Below, in pieces: positions 1-8,369 of a stretch of 64,000 bases of DNA. The position numbers and the translations under genes were made by a program. The stretch's first letter is position 1, and the number at the start of each line of letters is the position of its first letter. The stretch is from Carnobacterium gallinarum DSM 4847. Its GTDB lineage: Bacteria > Bacillota > Bacilli > Lactobacillales > Carnobacteriaceae. The notes beneath the pieces are model-generated. The model searched no databases, had not been told where the DNA came from, and worked only from the letters and a program-made list of their open reading frames with translations. The DNA lies in contig NZ_JQLU01000005.1 of the NCBI RefSeq assembly GCF_000744375.1, positions 2,713,496-2,777,495 on the forward strand, in the 5' to 3' direction.

Positions 1-990
1 CTTGAAATTCGCTACAATAAAATCAGCACCATCATCAAATGGATAGACTTGAGGTTCAGCACCAGGCATAATAATAGGAGCATCGACATCTTCCCAAGCT
101 AATTTTTCTTTACCTAATAAATGTGCCTTACGATTCAAATAATCAATAAAAGGTGCTTTATGATCGGTTACGGCTTGCCACATAGCATTTAAGGTTTCAG
201 GTTTCATTCGATTATATTCCAAAGGTTGTTTTAAAAAGTCTGTTACTCCATGAGATTTATAGGTTGCCAAGCGAAATCCGCTTAAGTGGTTTAAAGTATC
301 TGCAAAAGCTGGAGCTAATCTGCCCCAAGTGATTTCCCATTTTTCAAATAGTTCACTCCGAACTTTTGGATCTGGATCAGCCATCATTTTATTAAAGGCT
401 TGTCCGGCAGAAAGTAAAGTTGTTGTTCCATCTGCATTTTCAAAAGGGATTTCAATGGTGTTCACAAGGGTATCATAATGTTCACTCCAACCTTCAAATC
501 CGTCAATGCTTAGGGCGTTGATTAATGCTTCTTCAGCTTCACTTAATAATTCTTGTCCATGGAATCTAGTTTCAGAAAGATTGAAGGCGATTGAACTAAA
601 CTCAGCTAAACTGACTAGTTTTTGCCATTCATCATTAGAGATGTTTACCATTTTTTTTACGAAAACAGTGGACACTGTAGCAAACTGACTACTTAACTCT
701 AATAATTGACCAGTGACAGCGCCAGCATACTTGTCATTTACATCTGCAGATTGTACGGCAGTAATGAAACTAAACGCTTGAGTTAATCCAAAGTTGATTT
801 TTTCTTGATGAGCTAAGATCTTACCGAAATGTGAATAACTAGGTTGGTCAGTATCAGGTGTCCAATTTTGAATTTCAGTTGAATTGTTCGTGATTTGTTC
901 CTTTAATAAAACAATCTTTTCTTTTAAGGCAGTCGATGTACTACCTCCGGGGAAAATAGATTCTAAATCCCAATTGATTGAATACTTCAT
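1..990 (-). CDS. M3 family oligoendopeptidase (PepF-like), N-terminal part
   Basis: Minus-strand reading frame open from an ATG at 988-990 to the window edge, so only the first 330 residues are present. The start has a good ribosome site (AAGGAAG) 7 bases upstream. The N-terminus (MKYSINWDLESIFPGG) and the helical sequence after it match cytosolic M3 oligoendopeptidases of Lactobacillales, which are about 600 residues long and cut short peptides imported by Opp-type transporters. The HExxH zinc site lies in the missing half, so catalytic competence cannot be judged. Family call is from recalled similarity. Confidence 0.85.
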   Translation of the reverse strand, partial: MKYSINWDLESIFPGGSTSTALKEKIVLLKEQITNNSTEIQNWTPDTDQPSYSHFGKILAHQEKINFGLTQAFSFITAVQSADVNDKYAGAVTGQLLELSSQFATVSTVFVKKMVNISNDEWQKLVSLAEFSSIAFNLSETRFHGQELLSEAEEALINALSIDGFEGWSEHYDTLVNTIEIPFENADGTTTLLSAGQAFNKMMADPDPKVRSELFEKWEITWGRLAPAFADTLNHLSGFRLATYKSHGVTDFLKQPLEYNRMKPETLNAMWQAVTDHKAPFIDYLNRKAHLLGKEKLAWEDVDAPIIMPGAEPQVYPFDDGADFIVANFK

Positions 991-1187
991 TTAATAACTT
1001 CCTTTCCAATTTTTAATACTCTAAGTATAACTTAATTCGTTTAAATATAGCAAAATAAATAGATAAAATCAATGTACATCCAAAGTCTGAGAAAGAGTTG
1101 GTTCTTTAGGCGGTAGGTTCTCATTAAAAACTCAGTTAAACTAAAGGAGTAGAGTAAGTTAAATTCATTAAAAAGGATGGGAAGAAA

Positions 1188-1490
1188 ATGAGTAGAAATT
1201 TAAGAGTTTTATTGGTGATTGAAGGGTTTTTAGCAATTTCATTTATCCGTGATTTAATTGGTAATCCTTTGGTAGTTACGTTATTAATTGGTGCTGTTGT
1301 GTTGATGGTTATTGGCAATCGAGATCAAAATAAAAACCTAGGGAAGGTAGCTATATATATTGGTTTATCTGGTTTAGCGCTTGGTGCATTCACTTCTGGA
1401 GTAGCCGTTGCAATGCTGATTATTATTCTGATGTGGGGCGTTATATTTGGTTTTGATGAAATGAAATATGAAATTCAAAAAAGAATTTAA
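1188..1490 (+). CDS. small four-helix membrane protein of unknown function
   Basis: Encodes 100 residues. Four hydrophobic segments can be seen at about 6-21, 26-43, 52-68 and 70-88, with a short charged loop (NRDQNKN) in the middle and a charged C-terminus. The start ATG follows AAAAGGATGGGAAG. It resembles the small membrane-domain proteins (LiaI/LiaF N-terminal type) of Firmicutes in size and hydropathy, but I do not recognise a specific family. It stands alone, with an intrinsic terminator right after it. Confidence 0.65.
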   Translation: MSRNLRVLLVIEGFLAISFIRDLIGNPLVVTLLIGAVVLMVIGNRDQNKNLGKVAIYIGLSGLALGAFTSGVAVAMLIIILMWGVIFGFDEMKYEIQKRI

Positions 1491-1499
1491 GAAATTATT

Positions 1500-1525
1500 G
1501 AGATGCAGATGCGTCTCTTTTTTTG
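1500..1525 (+). terminator. intrinsic terminator
   Basis: A 7-bp stem (GAGATGC / GCGTCTC with one G-U pair) and a 4-base loop, followed by a run of eight T. It ends the 100-aa membrane protein gene. Confidence 0.8.
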
Positions 1526-1614
1526 ATTAGTTATAAAAAATTGTACCTAGAAAAGGTAGCTTTTTTCTGAAAAAATAGTAACATAAGAGAGCAAAGTAAA
1601 TTAGGAGGTCTTTT

Positions 1615-2133
1615 ATGAAATTGAAATTAGCTACAAAAGATAATTTATTTATTCTTCTTGCGATTGTGATGATGGGTATTTTATTTTACAGTTCATCACA
1701 ACCTTTTGGTAAACAAACTGTAGCACCATATTTAGATAAGCTGTTAGTAAATCAACCTTTTAAAGAACTCTTAAGTGGTATTCATTTTAATTACGCAGGT
1801 GGTGGGGAAGTTAGTATTGCTGCTAAAGGGTATGTTCCTTTTATTGAATTCTTTATCCGCAAAGGAGCTCATTTTGGTACGTACTTTTTACTGGGTTTAT
1901 TCTGGTTCTTAGGTTTGAAAAATCGATTGTACAGTATTGGGTTAACAGCGTTTATTGCTTGGAGCTTAGCTGCAGGTTATGCCGCTTTTGATGAATTTCA
2001 TCAGAGTTTTACGGCAGATCGTACGCCACTTTTTCAAGATGTTATACTGGATAGTGTTGGTGCTTTAACAGCTGTTTTAATCGCCGTGCTGTTTAGTCAA
2101 TTATTTGGTAAAAAAAAGAAACATAAAAAATAG
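1615..2133 (+). CDS. VanZ-like family membrane protein
   Basis: 172 residues with hydrophobic segments at about 11-27, 86-100, 107-124 and 146-164. The VanZ hallmarks are present: RKGAH (82-86), DEFHQ (126-130) with a following F-x-x-x-R, and Asp142/Asp146 before the last membrane helix. In VanA-type clusters VanZ gives low-level teicoplanin resistance, but most chromosomal relatives have no known substrate. The C-terminus is a lysine-rich cytosolic tail (KKKKHKK). The start is supported by AGGAGG at 1602-1607. No resistance genes are nearby, so this is a general housekeeping-type paralogue. Confidence 0.88.
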   Translation: MKLKLATKDNLFILLAIVMMGILFYSSSQPFGKQTVAPYLDKLLVNQPFKELLSGIHFNYAGGGEVSIAAKGYVPFIEFFIRKGAHFGTYFLLGLFWFLGLKNRLYSIGLTAFIAWSLAAGYAAFDEFHQSFTADRTPLFQDVILDSVGALTAVLIAVLFSQLFGKKKKHKK

Positions 2134-2171
2134 AATGTAGTGATGATAAAATAAGAAAATCTGATTTTAAT

Positions 2172-2201
2172 TTGCACTAAATTAGTGTAGTTTGGTAAAA
2201 T
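2172..2201 (+). promoter_or_regulatory. promoter of yebC, with a palindrome in the spacer
   Basis: TTGCAC, an 18-base spacer, and TAAAAT preceded by TGG (extended -10). The spacer contains the perfect palindrome CACTA-AAT-TAGTG (2175-2187), placed where a repressor would block polymerase. The promoter match is seen; the operator role is inference. Confidence 0.55.
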
Positions 2202-2247
2202 GAAGGAAAGATATAAAATTAATTACACAATGAAATGAGGGATAAGG

Positions 2248-2973
2248 ATGTCAGGACATTCAAAATGGAGTAATATTCAAGGGCGTAAAAATGCGCAAGA
2301 TGCAAAACGTGGGCAAATTTTTCAAAAAATATCAAGAGAAATTTATATGGCTGTAAAAAGTGGTGGTTCGGATCCTGGCATCAATCCTCAATTGCGTATG
2401 ATGATTGATAAAGCCAAATCAGCTAATATGCCTAATGATAATGTGAAAAGAGCTATTGCTAAAGGAAGTCAAAGTGGCGAAGGTGAAAATTATGAAGAAG
2501 TTACTTATGAAGGATATGGACCAAACGGAATTGCTGTTTTAGTACATGCATTAACTGATAATCGGAATCGGACAGGTACTAATGTTCGAGTTGCATTTAA
2601 TAAAAATGGTGGTTCTTTGGGTGAAACAGGTTCGGTTAGTTATATGTTTGATCGTAAAGGTTATTTAGCGATTGAGCGAGCGGGTTTAGATGTTGATGAG
2701 GATACAATGTTAATGAGTGTTTTAGAAGCAGGTGGGGAAGAAATGGAAACCTCTGATGAAGTTTTTGAAATTTATACGGAGCCAGTTGATTTTGTATCGG
2801 TTCGAGATAGTTTGGAAGCGGAAGGTTATACTTTAGCTCAAGCAGAAATCACCATGATACCTCAAACAACTAATGAGTTACCGGCTGATAAAGCGACACA
2901 ATTCCAACTAATGTTAGATAAATTAGAAGAAGACGATGACGTATCAGAAGTCTTTCACAACGCTGAAATATAA
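2248..2973 (+). CDS. yebC: YebC/PmpR family protein (TACO1 type)
   Basis: 241 residues, the normal family length, starting with the signature [10 protein letters not shown]. The family is annotated as DNA-binding regulators, and members have also been linked to translation of proline-rich stretches on the ribosome. Start ATG is preceded by GAGGGATAAGG. Single-gene unit: its own promoter lies at 2172-2201 and a strong bidirectional terminator follows at once. Sequence is unremarkable along its whole length. Confidence 0.95.
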   Translation: MSGHSKWSNIQGRKNAQDAKRGQIFQKISREIYMAVKSGGSDPGINPQLRMMIDKAKSANMPNDNVKRAIAKGSQSGEGENYEEVTYEGYGPNGIAVLVHALTDNRNRTGTNVRVAFNKNGGSLGETGSVSYMFDRKGYLAIERAGLDVDEDTMLMSVLEAGGEEMETSDEVFEIYTEPVDFVSVRDSLEAEGYTLAQAEITMIPQTTNELPADKATQFQLMLDKLEEDDDVSEVFHNAEI

Positions 2974-2975
2974 AT

Positions 2976-3015
2976 AATAAAAGCTCACATTGGATGTCCA
3001 ATGTGAGCTTTTATT
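2976..3015. terminator. bidirectional terminator between yebC and yitT
   Basis: A near-ideal hairpin: 19-base arms (AATAAAAGCTCACATTGGA and its reverse complement) around a 2-base loop, with T-rich flanks on both strands. It serves both convergent genes. Confidence 0.9.
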
Positions 3016-3049
3016 ATTTTATCCGTTTAAAAAAATTCATAAGCTATTT

Positions 3050-3895
3050 TTATTCACTGGTAGCTTGTTTGGTAAATCCTTCCCCAACAACACGTTGTAC
3101 ATCATTGATGATAAAGAATGCTTTTGGGTCATATTGATTCACGATTTTAGTAAGCTGTAATAATTGTTGACGATTGACAACTGTATACAGAATTTTACGA
3201 TCCTGCTTTAAATAGTAACCTTGTCCATGGAAAATAGTAATACCACGTTCTAATTGTTCATCGATATCTTGAGCAATTTGTTCGTATTTATCTGAAATAA
3301 TCGTAACTGATTTTTTCGGATTAAAGCCTTCTAAGATGAAATCCAATACTTTTGTGGAAATATAAAGAGAAACTACTGTAAAGAGCATTTTTTCTAAACC
3401 AATAATAAAGACTGAAGGAAGAACAACAATTAAGTCGAAAAATAACAATGCGTAGCTTGTGTTCCACCCTAGGTATTTGTTGGCTAATTTGGCCAAAATA
3501 GCACTTCCTGCTGTTGTTCCACCACCTAGCATGATTAACCCCATTCCTGCTCCCATCAAAGCACCAGCTGCCAATGCAGCAACAATCACCTCATCCGGTT
3601 TGAAAACAAAGACAGTCGTTACACGCAAGAAAAATGACATAAGGGCAACGGCAAAAATCGTTAAAAATACCGTTGATTTGTCTAAATACTTATAGCCAAT
3701 TACTAGTAAAACACTGTTAAATAATAAGTTTGTTAAAGCTGGGGACCAAGAAAGTTGATAATAAAGCATCATCGTTAATCCTGTTACGCCACCTTCGCCA
3801 AGCTCGTTAGGCAAAGCAAACATATTCACTGCTACTGAAAAAATAAAAGCACCAAGAATAATTTTTAAATAGTTAGCAATCTTTTTTTTCGTCAT
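3050..3895 (-). CDS. YitT family membrane protein (DUF161 + DUF2179)
   Basis: 281 residues. About five hydrophobic segments fill residues 10-195, followed by a soluble C-terminal DUF2179 domain (about 215-275), which in this family resembles a small regulatory ligand-binding fold. The start ATG at 3893-3895 is preceded on the minus strand by AAAGGAGTG. The transported substrate is unknown for the family. Divergent from comGA and convergent with yebC, so it is its own transcription unit. Confidence 0.92.
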   Translation of the reverse strand: MTKKKIANYLKIILGAFIFSVAVNMFALPNELGEGGVTGLTMMLYYQLSWSPALTNLLFNSVLLVIGYKYLDKSTVFLTIFAVALMSFFLRVTTVFVFKPDEVIVAALAAGALMGAGMGLIMLGGGTTAGSAILAKLANKYLGWNTSYALLFFDLIVVLPSVFIIGLEKMLFTVVSLYISTKVLDFILEGFNPKKSVTIISDKYEQIAQDIDEQLERGITIFHGQGYYLKQDRKILYTVVNRQQLLQLTKIVNQYDPKAFFIINDVQRVVGEGFTKQATSE

Positions 3896-4218
3896 GCTGA
3901 TTTCACTCCTTTAAATGTTTCTACATGGTCAATTTAAACTGAAAATTACAAAAAATAAGACACTGCTTGCTCCTATAACAGGGCATTCAGAGTCTTTTTT
4001 CAAAAAAGTACTAAAACAAAATGTAATACGATTGGATTCCAATCTCTTCAACAAACAAATTACCTCAAAAGGTATTTATATCCTAAGAAAATATAACATA
4101 AATAAACTAGTTAGGCAAATGAATAAAATAGCAATTAGACACAAAATAAAAAATAAAAAAATAATGAGACTTTTTTGCATATAGTCTAGATAGGACGGAC
4201 AAAGAGGGAGCTGAATGG
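3896..4218. other. 323-bp divergent intergenic region yitT / comGA
   Basis: Very AT-rich. An 89-codon open frame at 3915-4184 has no ribosome site and is rich in Lys/Asn/Ile, so I treat it as chance. No convincing TTGACA/TATAAT pair and no ComX-type box was found upstream of comGA. The comGA start is preceded by AGAGGGAG. Confidence 0.5.
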
Positions 4219-5283
4219 ATGGCGATTGAAGAATTGGCAACAACTATTTTAAAAGAAGCGGATATACGAGGAGTGAACGATATTCATATCTTACCAAAAT
4301 CAACGGAATATCAATTGTTTTTTAGAGTGAGTGGTCAACTTTTATTGTGGCTAACAATCTCTTTGGAACAAGGAATTCGGTTGATTGCTTATTTCAAATT
4401 TTTATCGGATATGGATGTAGGTGAGAAGCGCTTTCCACAAACAAGTTCAAGTACGATGAAATTAGATGGAAAAGCTAAAGCGCTACGCTTTTCTACTATT
4501 ACTGACTTCCATCATCAAGAATCTTTGGTTATCCGTTTGCTACACCAAGTTCAAAAACATACTTTGGAACAGACGGCTTATTTTCCAAGACAGATTAAAG
4601 AATTAGAGCAATTAATTAAAAGGAAAAGTGGCTTGCTTTTGTTTTCAGGGCCTGTGGGATCGGGTAAAACTACAACTATGTTTCAACTAATTAAGGAGTC
4701 ATTAGTACATGAAGAGCGACAAGTTTTTACAGTAGAAGATCCAGTTGAGATTGAGGAACCACGATTTTTACAAACACAAGTTAATCAAAAGGCTGGAATT
4801 AGTTATGAGGCTTTATTAAAAGCTAGTTTAAGACATCATCCGGATATTATTGTTGTAGGTGAAATTCGTGATACAGAAACAGCTAAAATGGTTATTCGTG
4901 GTGCATTAACAGGGCATTTAGTGATTAGTAGTATTCATGCCAAAAATGCTAGTGGGGTTTTGAGTCGATTAGGTGAGTTAGGAATTTCTTTGAATCAATT
5001 GCAACAAACCCTCATAGGAATTGTTTCTCAAAAGTTAGTTCCGAGGCGATGTAGTCTATGTGAGGGGACGTGTCGATTATGTTGTACTCATTTATCTGTC
5101 TATGAAAAACGTTCAGTTCTTTACGAAATTACAACAGGAAGACAATTAGAAAAACTTGGACGACAAAAGGAGGTGGGGGTAGTAGCAGATCATCAACGAG
5201 GTTCTTTTAATTCTTATTTACGAAAGGCGTATAGTTATGGATTTATTACAGAAGATGGGTATCAAAAAAATCGGCTTTATTGA
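4219..5283 (+). CDS. comGA: competence pilus assembly ATPase ComGA
   Basis: 354 residues of a type II/IV secretion hexameric ATPase that powers assembly of the competence (DNA-uptake) pseudopilus at the inner face of the membrane. Visible motifs: Walker A GPVGSGKT (144-151), Asp-box with VEDPVE (172-177), the T2SS_E signature LRHHPDIIVVGEIRD (204-218) and a His box (about 233-240). A Cys cluster C-x2-C-x3-C-x2-CC at 278-289 looks like a metal-binding ribbon, as in other secretion ATPases. First gene of a tightly overlapping seven-gene operon. An ATG 4 bases upstream (4215) is out of frame. Confidence 0.95.
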   Translation: MAIEELATTILKEADIRGVNDIHILPKSTEYQLFFRVSGQLLLWLTISLEQGIRLIAYFKFLSDMDVGEKRFPQTSSSTMKLDGKAKALRFSTITDFHHQESLVIRLLHQVQKHTLEQTAYFPRQIKELEQLIKRKSGLLLFSGPVGSGKTTTMFQLIKESLVHEERQVFTVEDPVEIEEPRFLQTQVNQKAGISYEALLKASLRHHPDIIVVGEIRDTETAKMVIRGALTGHLVISSIHAKNASGVLSRLGELGISLNQLQQTLIGIVSQKLVPRRCSLCEGTCRLCCTHLSVYEKRSVLYEITTGRQLEKLGRQKEVGVVADHQRGSFNSYLRKAYSYGFITEDGYQKNRLY

Positions 5284-6304
5284 ACCAATAAAAGAGTCAA
5301 AGCAAGCCTTTTTTCTTTCAAAATTAGCTGTTTTAGTTGAGGAGGGTTTTTCTTTAAAAGAAGCACTTAATTTTTTAATCCTCATCATGACGAAAGAAAA
5401 ATATTGGTTGGAAAAAGTAGTGATAAGCTTAGAAAGTGGTCAAGAATTTTATCAAATATTGGCTGAGTTAGGTTTTTCAGAACGAATATCTGCTGAGATT
5501 TATTTAGCGCAAGTTCATGGGCAATTCAGTCAAGCGCTAGCTAATAGTGGCTTATATTTAGAAGCTAAATTAGAGCAAAGAAAGAAACTCAAACAATTAT
5601 TGCACTACCCATTACTACTAGTTGTATTTATGTTAGGTATTTTGTTTGCCATGCGTTTGTTCTTACTTCCTTATTTTAGTCAACTATTTCAAAAAAATGA
5701 TTCATTAACATCTATTTTAAGTCAGATTTCTATTGGCTTTATTTACTGTTTTCCGTATATTTTGGCTGGTATTGCTGCAGTTGGCATTAGTTTGAATGTT
5801 TATCTTAAACGACGATTTAAACATTATTCTGCTATTGCCAAAATTGATCTTTTATTAAAGATTGGCTTCTTAGATAAATTCATTAAATTATACTACACTT
5901 ATTATTTTAGTTACGAATGGGCCCAATTATTTAAAAGCGGTCATAAAATGTTACGAATTATTCAGTTAATGAAAGAAAAAGAAACGACTAGACTAATGCA
6001 AGAAGTGGCTTTAAAAATGGAAGATGGGTTGAAAAATGGTCATGAATTTAATCAAATTATGGAACAATTTAATTTTTTTACACCAGAATTAGGTGCGATT
6101 ATCTTTCATGGAGAGTTGACGAGTCAATTAGCCAGTGAATTAAGTTTGTATAGCGCAAGCTGTCAAAAAGAATTTGTTACTAGTATTGAAAAATTATTAG
6201 GATGGATTCAACCCGTTATCTTTTTTCTAGTAGCTTTTTTTATTCTATGTATTTATCTAGCGTTATTATTACCAATGTTTACGATGATGGAGGGAATTGT
6301 ATGA
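5237..6304 (+). CDS. comGB: competence pilus platform protein ComGB
   Basis: 355 residues, type II secretion F-domain family, with about three membrane helices (around 120-145, 165-190 and 330-350) and two cytosolic helical lobes. It anchors the ATPase ComGA and the growing pilus. It overlaps comGA by 47 bases. An in-frame ATG at 5255 (MGIKKIGF) is an alternative start and would shorten the overlap to 29 bases; neither has a strong ribosome site, which fits translational coupling. Its stop overlaps the comGC start (ATGA). Confidence 0.92.
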   Translation: MDLLQKMGIKKIGFIEPIKESKQAFFLSKLAVLVEEGFSLKEALNFLILIMTKEKYWLEKVVISLESGQEFYQILAELGFSERISAEIYLAQVHGQFSQALANSGLYLEAKLEQRKKLKQLLHYPLLLVVFMLGILFAMRLFLLPYFSQLFQKNDSLTSILSQISIGFIYCFPYILAGIAAVGISLNVYLKRRFKHYSAIAKIDLLLKIGFLDKFIKLYYTYYFSYEWAQLFKSGHKMLRIIQLMKEKETTRLMQEVALKMEDGLKNGHEFNQIMEQFNFFTPELGAIIFHGELTSQLASELSLYSASCQKEFVTSIEKLLGWIQPVIFFLVAFFILCIYLALLLPMFTMMEGIV

Positions 6305-6627
6305 AAATAAAACTGAAAAAAATACTCAAAAGCTCGGATGGTTTTACATTAATTGAAATGATTTTAGTACTTTTTGTCATATCTGTCTTACTTATATTAG
6401 TTATCCCTAATGTTGTACAGCAAAAAGATAAGATTGATAAACAAGGGGCGGAAGCTTTGACAACCGTGGTGGAAACACAGGTTGAACTTTATTTGCTAGA
6501 TAATGATCCAGGAATTCAGGTGACATTTGAGAAATTAAAGGAAGGAAATTATTTAAAACAAAAGCAGGTAGACAATGCAAAACAAAAAGGAATTACAATC
6601 GAAAATAACCAAGTGCGATTAAAATGA
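6301..6627 (+). CDS. comGC: major competence pseudopilin ComGC
   Basis: 108 residues. Class III prepilin signal with cleavage before Phe15 in DG-FTLIEM and Glu at +5 of the mature protein (Glu19), then a hydrophobic helix (about 20-37). ComGC is the main pilin subunit. It is processed by the prepilin peptidase ComC, which is not in this window. The start ATG overlaps the comGB stop (ATGA). A longer in-frame open frame upstream (from 6202) lies inside comGB and was not used. Confidence 0.93.
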   Translation: MKIKLKKILKSSDGFTLIEMILVLFVISVLLILVIPNVVQQKDKIDKQGAEALTTVVETQVELYLLDNDPGIQVTFEKLKEGNYLKQKQVDNAKQKGITIENNQVRLK

Positions 6628-7067
6628 CTGTATGGAATAATCGCGGATTTACACTATTGGAAACATTATTGACCTTGTTTGTAGTAGTAATGTTAGTTGG
6701 CCTACCAAGTTTTATTGGAAGTCAAGTTCTAGAAAAAATGGAAAGTATCTTATTTTTAGAAGATTTTCAAAGTCATTTATTGGCTATTCAAAATTATGCT
6801 TTATTAATGAATGAAAAAACAGAGATGAAGATTCAGAAATCGGGTGAAGTTTAATATTCTAGTCCAACAAATGTAGCTAGTTCTATCAATAAGGTAATTT
6901 ATTTTCCGGGAGGCATGAGAACAGAAGCTACTTACAAAATCGGCTATATAAAAGGCAGTGGCCGTCCAACAAATTTTCAAACAATTCAATTTAAAGATAG
7001 ATACAAAATATATCGTTTTAAATTTCAGATGGGAAGTGGTCGTTATACTTTGGAAGAAGCTTCATAA
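6624..7067 (+). pseudogene. comGD: comGD, minor pseudopilin, interrupted by an in-frame TAA
   Basis: The gene begins with a normal prepilin signal (RG-FTLLE, Glu13 at +5) and reads cleanly to codon 76, where TAA (6852-6854) stops it. The same frame then continues without a break for 70 more codons to a second TAA at 7065-7067, with typical ComGD-like sequence (VIYFPGG, YRFKFQMGSGRYTLEE). If the first stop is ignored the product is 147 residues, the usual ComGD length. So a single point change has cut the protein in half. It overlaps comGC by 4 bases. The minor pilins are needed for pilus priming in Bacillus, so transformation is probably impaired unless the stop is read through or is a sequencing error. 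Confidence 0.88.
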
Positions 7068-7341
7068 TCAAGAGGGCTATCTAGTTTTAGAAGGATTGGT
7101 GTCCTTTTTCTTAGTGACAGGCGCAGTATTTTTGTATTTTCCAATAGTTTTAAACTTATTACAGCATTTAGAAAGTGAAAAAGAATCTGTGGAAATAAAC
7201 CGCAAGCTTTATGAAGAGGCGCAATTTGAAGTAGAGGCTATTCAGCAAAAGAATAGCAGTTATGAGAAAGGGTTAGAGCTATATGGTCAAGGAAACCAAG
7301 AAATTAGACGAATCTACCAAATATCTATTTTGGTGGAATAA
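7036..7341 (+). CDS. comGE: minor competence pseudopilin ComGE
   Basis: About 101 residues. The prepilin-like signal QEG-YLVLEG (Glu at +5) is followed by a hydrophobic helix (LVSFFLVTGAVFLYF) and a short helical tail, as in ComGE. The start is uncertain: the GTG at 7036 places the signal at residue 14, matching its neighbours, but its ribosome site is poor. An ATG far upstream (6958) would place comGD-overlapping sequence before the signal and is unlikely. It overlaps the 3' end of comGD by 32 bases and comGF by 59 bases. Confidence 0.75.
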   Translation: MVVILWKKLHNQEGYLVLEGLVSFFLVTGAVFLYFPIVLNLLQHLESEKESVEINRKLYEEAQFEVEAIQQKNSSYEKGLELYGQGNQEIRRIYQISILVE

Positions 7342-7783
7342 CACAAAGGGATTTACGCTATTAGAAGCCTTAGTTGCAACCTTTATTTTAATTCTATGTC
7401 TATCTTTATTAACTCTTTGTAGTCAAAATTATAAAAAAATAAAGCAACAAACCTTTGATAATAGGCAAATAGAGTGGCATTTATTTCTTAACCAGATAGA
7501 ACACGAGTTAGCGGCAACTATTTGTACAACGATTGAACCTGAAAAAGTAAGCTTTAAATACAAAGAAGGTACTGAAAAAACAGGTGCTTTCTTTTACGAA
7601 AAATACAATCAAATGATTCGCCGTCGAACGACAAATGGTTCCGGAGGCCATCAACCTATTCTACTGAATGTTCAAACTTTAAATTTTTCAAAAAAAGCTT
7701 CATTCTTAGTGATAAAAGTAACATTTGCCAATGATGAATCTTATGAGGGGAAAATAAAAATTCAACTAGAAGAAGAGGGATGA
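7283..7783 (+). CDS. comGF: minor competence pseudopilin ComGF
   Basis: 166 residues. Prepilin signal TKG-FTLLEA (Gly22/Phe24 region, Glu28 at +5), hydrophobic helix about 29-46, then a soluble domain typical of ComGF (IEWHLFLNQIEHEL, later FYEKYNQMIRR). The N-terminus has an unusually long 22-residue leader before the cleavage site. It overlaps comGE by 59 bases and ends one base before comGG, so it is coupled within the operon. Confidence 0.85.
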   Translation: MVKETKKLDESTKYLFWWNNTKGFTLLEALVATFILILCLSLLTLCSQNYKKIKQQTFDNRQIEWHLFLNQIEHELAATICTTIEPEKVSFKYKEGTEKTGAFFYEKYNQMIRRRTTNGSGGHQPILLNVQTLNFSKKASFLVIKVTFANDESYEGKIKIQLEEEG

Positions 7784-7784
7784 G

Positions 7785-8144
7785 ATGAATCAAAAAGGAG
7801 CTGTGTTACCATCAGTAATTCTATTTTTAGCATTAACGCTGGTGCTTGTTAGAGGGACAACAAGTATTTATCAAGGTCAGATGCGCCAGTTTATTGTATT
7901 GAATAATTATTATCAAGCCAAAACATTGGCGATAGTGGCAACCACTGAATTAGAAAGGAAGTTAAAACGACAAAAGCAGCCTCCTAAAAAAGTAACCATC
8001 GTGTATAATGTTGGAGAAGTTCACTTGCTGTGGAAAAATGAAAAAAGTTATTTCGTACAGGTGGTGTTAAAAAATCATTATGTTTCAGAAGAGGTTTATG
8101 TAGTTACTGAGGAAGTAATAAGTGAAACAAGGGTGAAGGATTAA
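7785..8144 (+). CDS. comGG: ComGG-like minor competence pseudopilin
   Basis: 119 residues with an N-terminal hydrophobic helix (about 6-23) right after NQKGAVLP, then a basic region. ComGG proteins are poorly conserved and the call rests on position (last of the comG operon), size and helix. Good ribosome site GAGGGATGAG. The short signal lacks the canonical Glu+5, as in other ComGG proteins. A terminator follows at 8218. Confidence 0.72.
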   Translation: MNQKGAVLPSVILFLALTLVLVRGTTSIYQGQMRQFIVLNNYYQAKTLAIVATTELERKLKRQKQPPKKVTIVYNVGEVHLLWKNEKSYFVQVVLKNHYVSEEVYVVTEEVISETRVKD

Positions 8145-8217
8145 TAGGTATAAATAGTAGCAGATAGATAGGTGATTTCGCAAGAATTACTCTTATTCCC
8201 CTCGATAATTTATTTTA

Positions 8218-8247
8218 CAAGATAGCCAATTGGGTATCTTGTTTTTT
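8218..8247 (+). terminator. terminator of the comG operon
   Basis: Stem CAAGATA / TATCTTG enclosing the palindrome CCAATTGG, followed by seven T. Confidence 0.85.
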
Positions 8248-8269
8248 GCGTATTCTAGGTGATTATTCA

Positions 8270-8298
8270 TTGTAATTCAAGAGATTTAAAGATATAAT
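8270..8298 (+). promoter_or_regulatory. sigma-A promoter for the peptidase / efp cluster
   Basis: TTGTAA, exactly 17 bases, TATAAT. Lies about 70 bases before the peptidase start. Confidence 0.75.
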
Positions 8299-8369
8299 AA
8301 AATGAATGTCTAAATTTATTTTTAGAAGTGTCTTATTCCAAAAATAAATCGTGTGAAGGAGGAAGCAAA

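Noticed and set aside
506-688. 60-codon plus-strand open frame
   Set aside because: Antisense to the M3 oligoendopeptidase; shadow frame.
3915-4184. 89-codon open frame between yitT and comGA
   Set aside because: No ribosome site (the nearby CTCCTTT belongs to yitT on the other strand), low-complexity Lys/Asn/Ile composition, lies in a divergent control gap.
6202-6300. Longer comGC start at 6202
   Set aside because: Lies within comGB and would add 33 residues before the prepilin signal; ATG 6301 overlaps the comGB stop as expected.
6958-7035. Upstream extension of comGE from ATG 6958
   Set aside because: It would put 26 extra residues encoded inside comGD before the prepilin signal; the frame is open only by chance.
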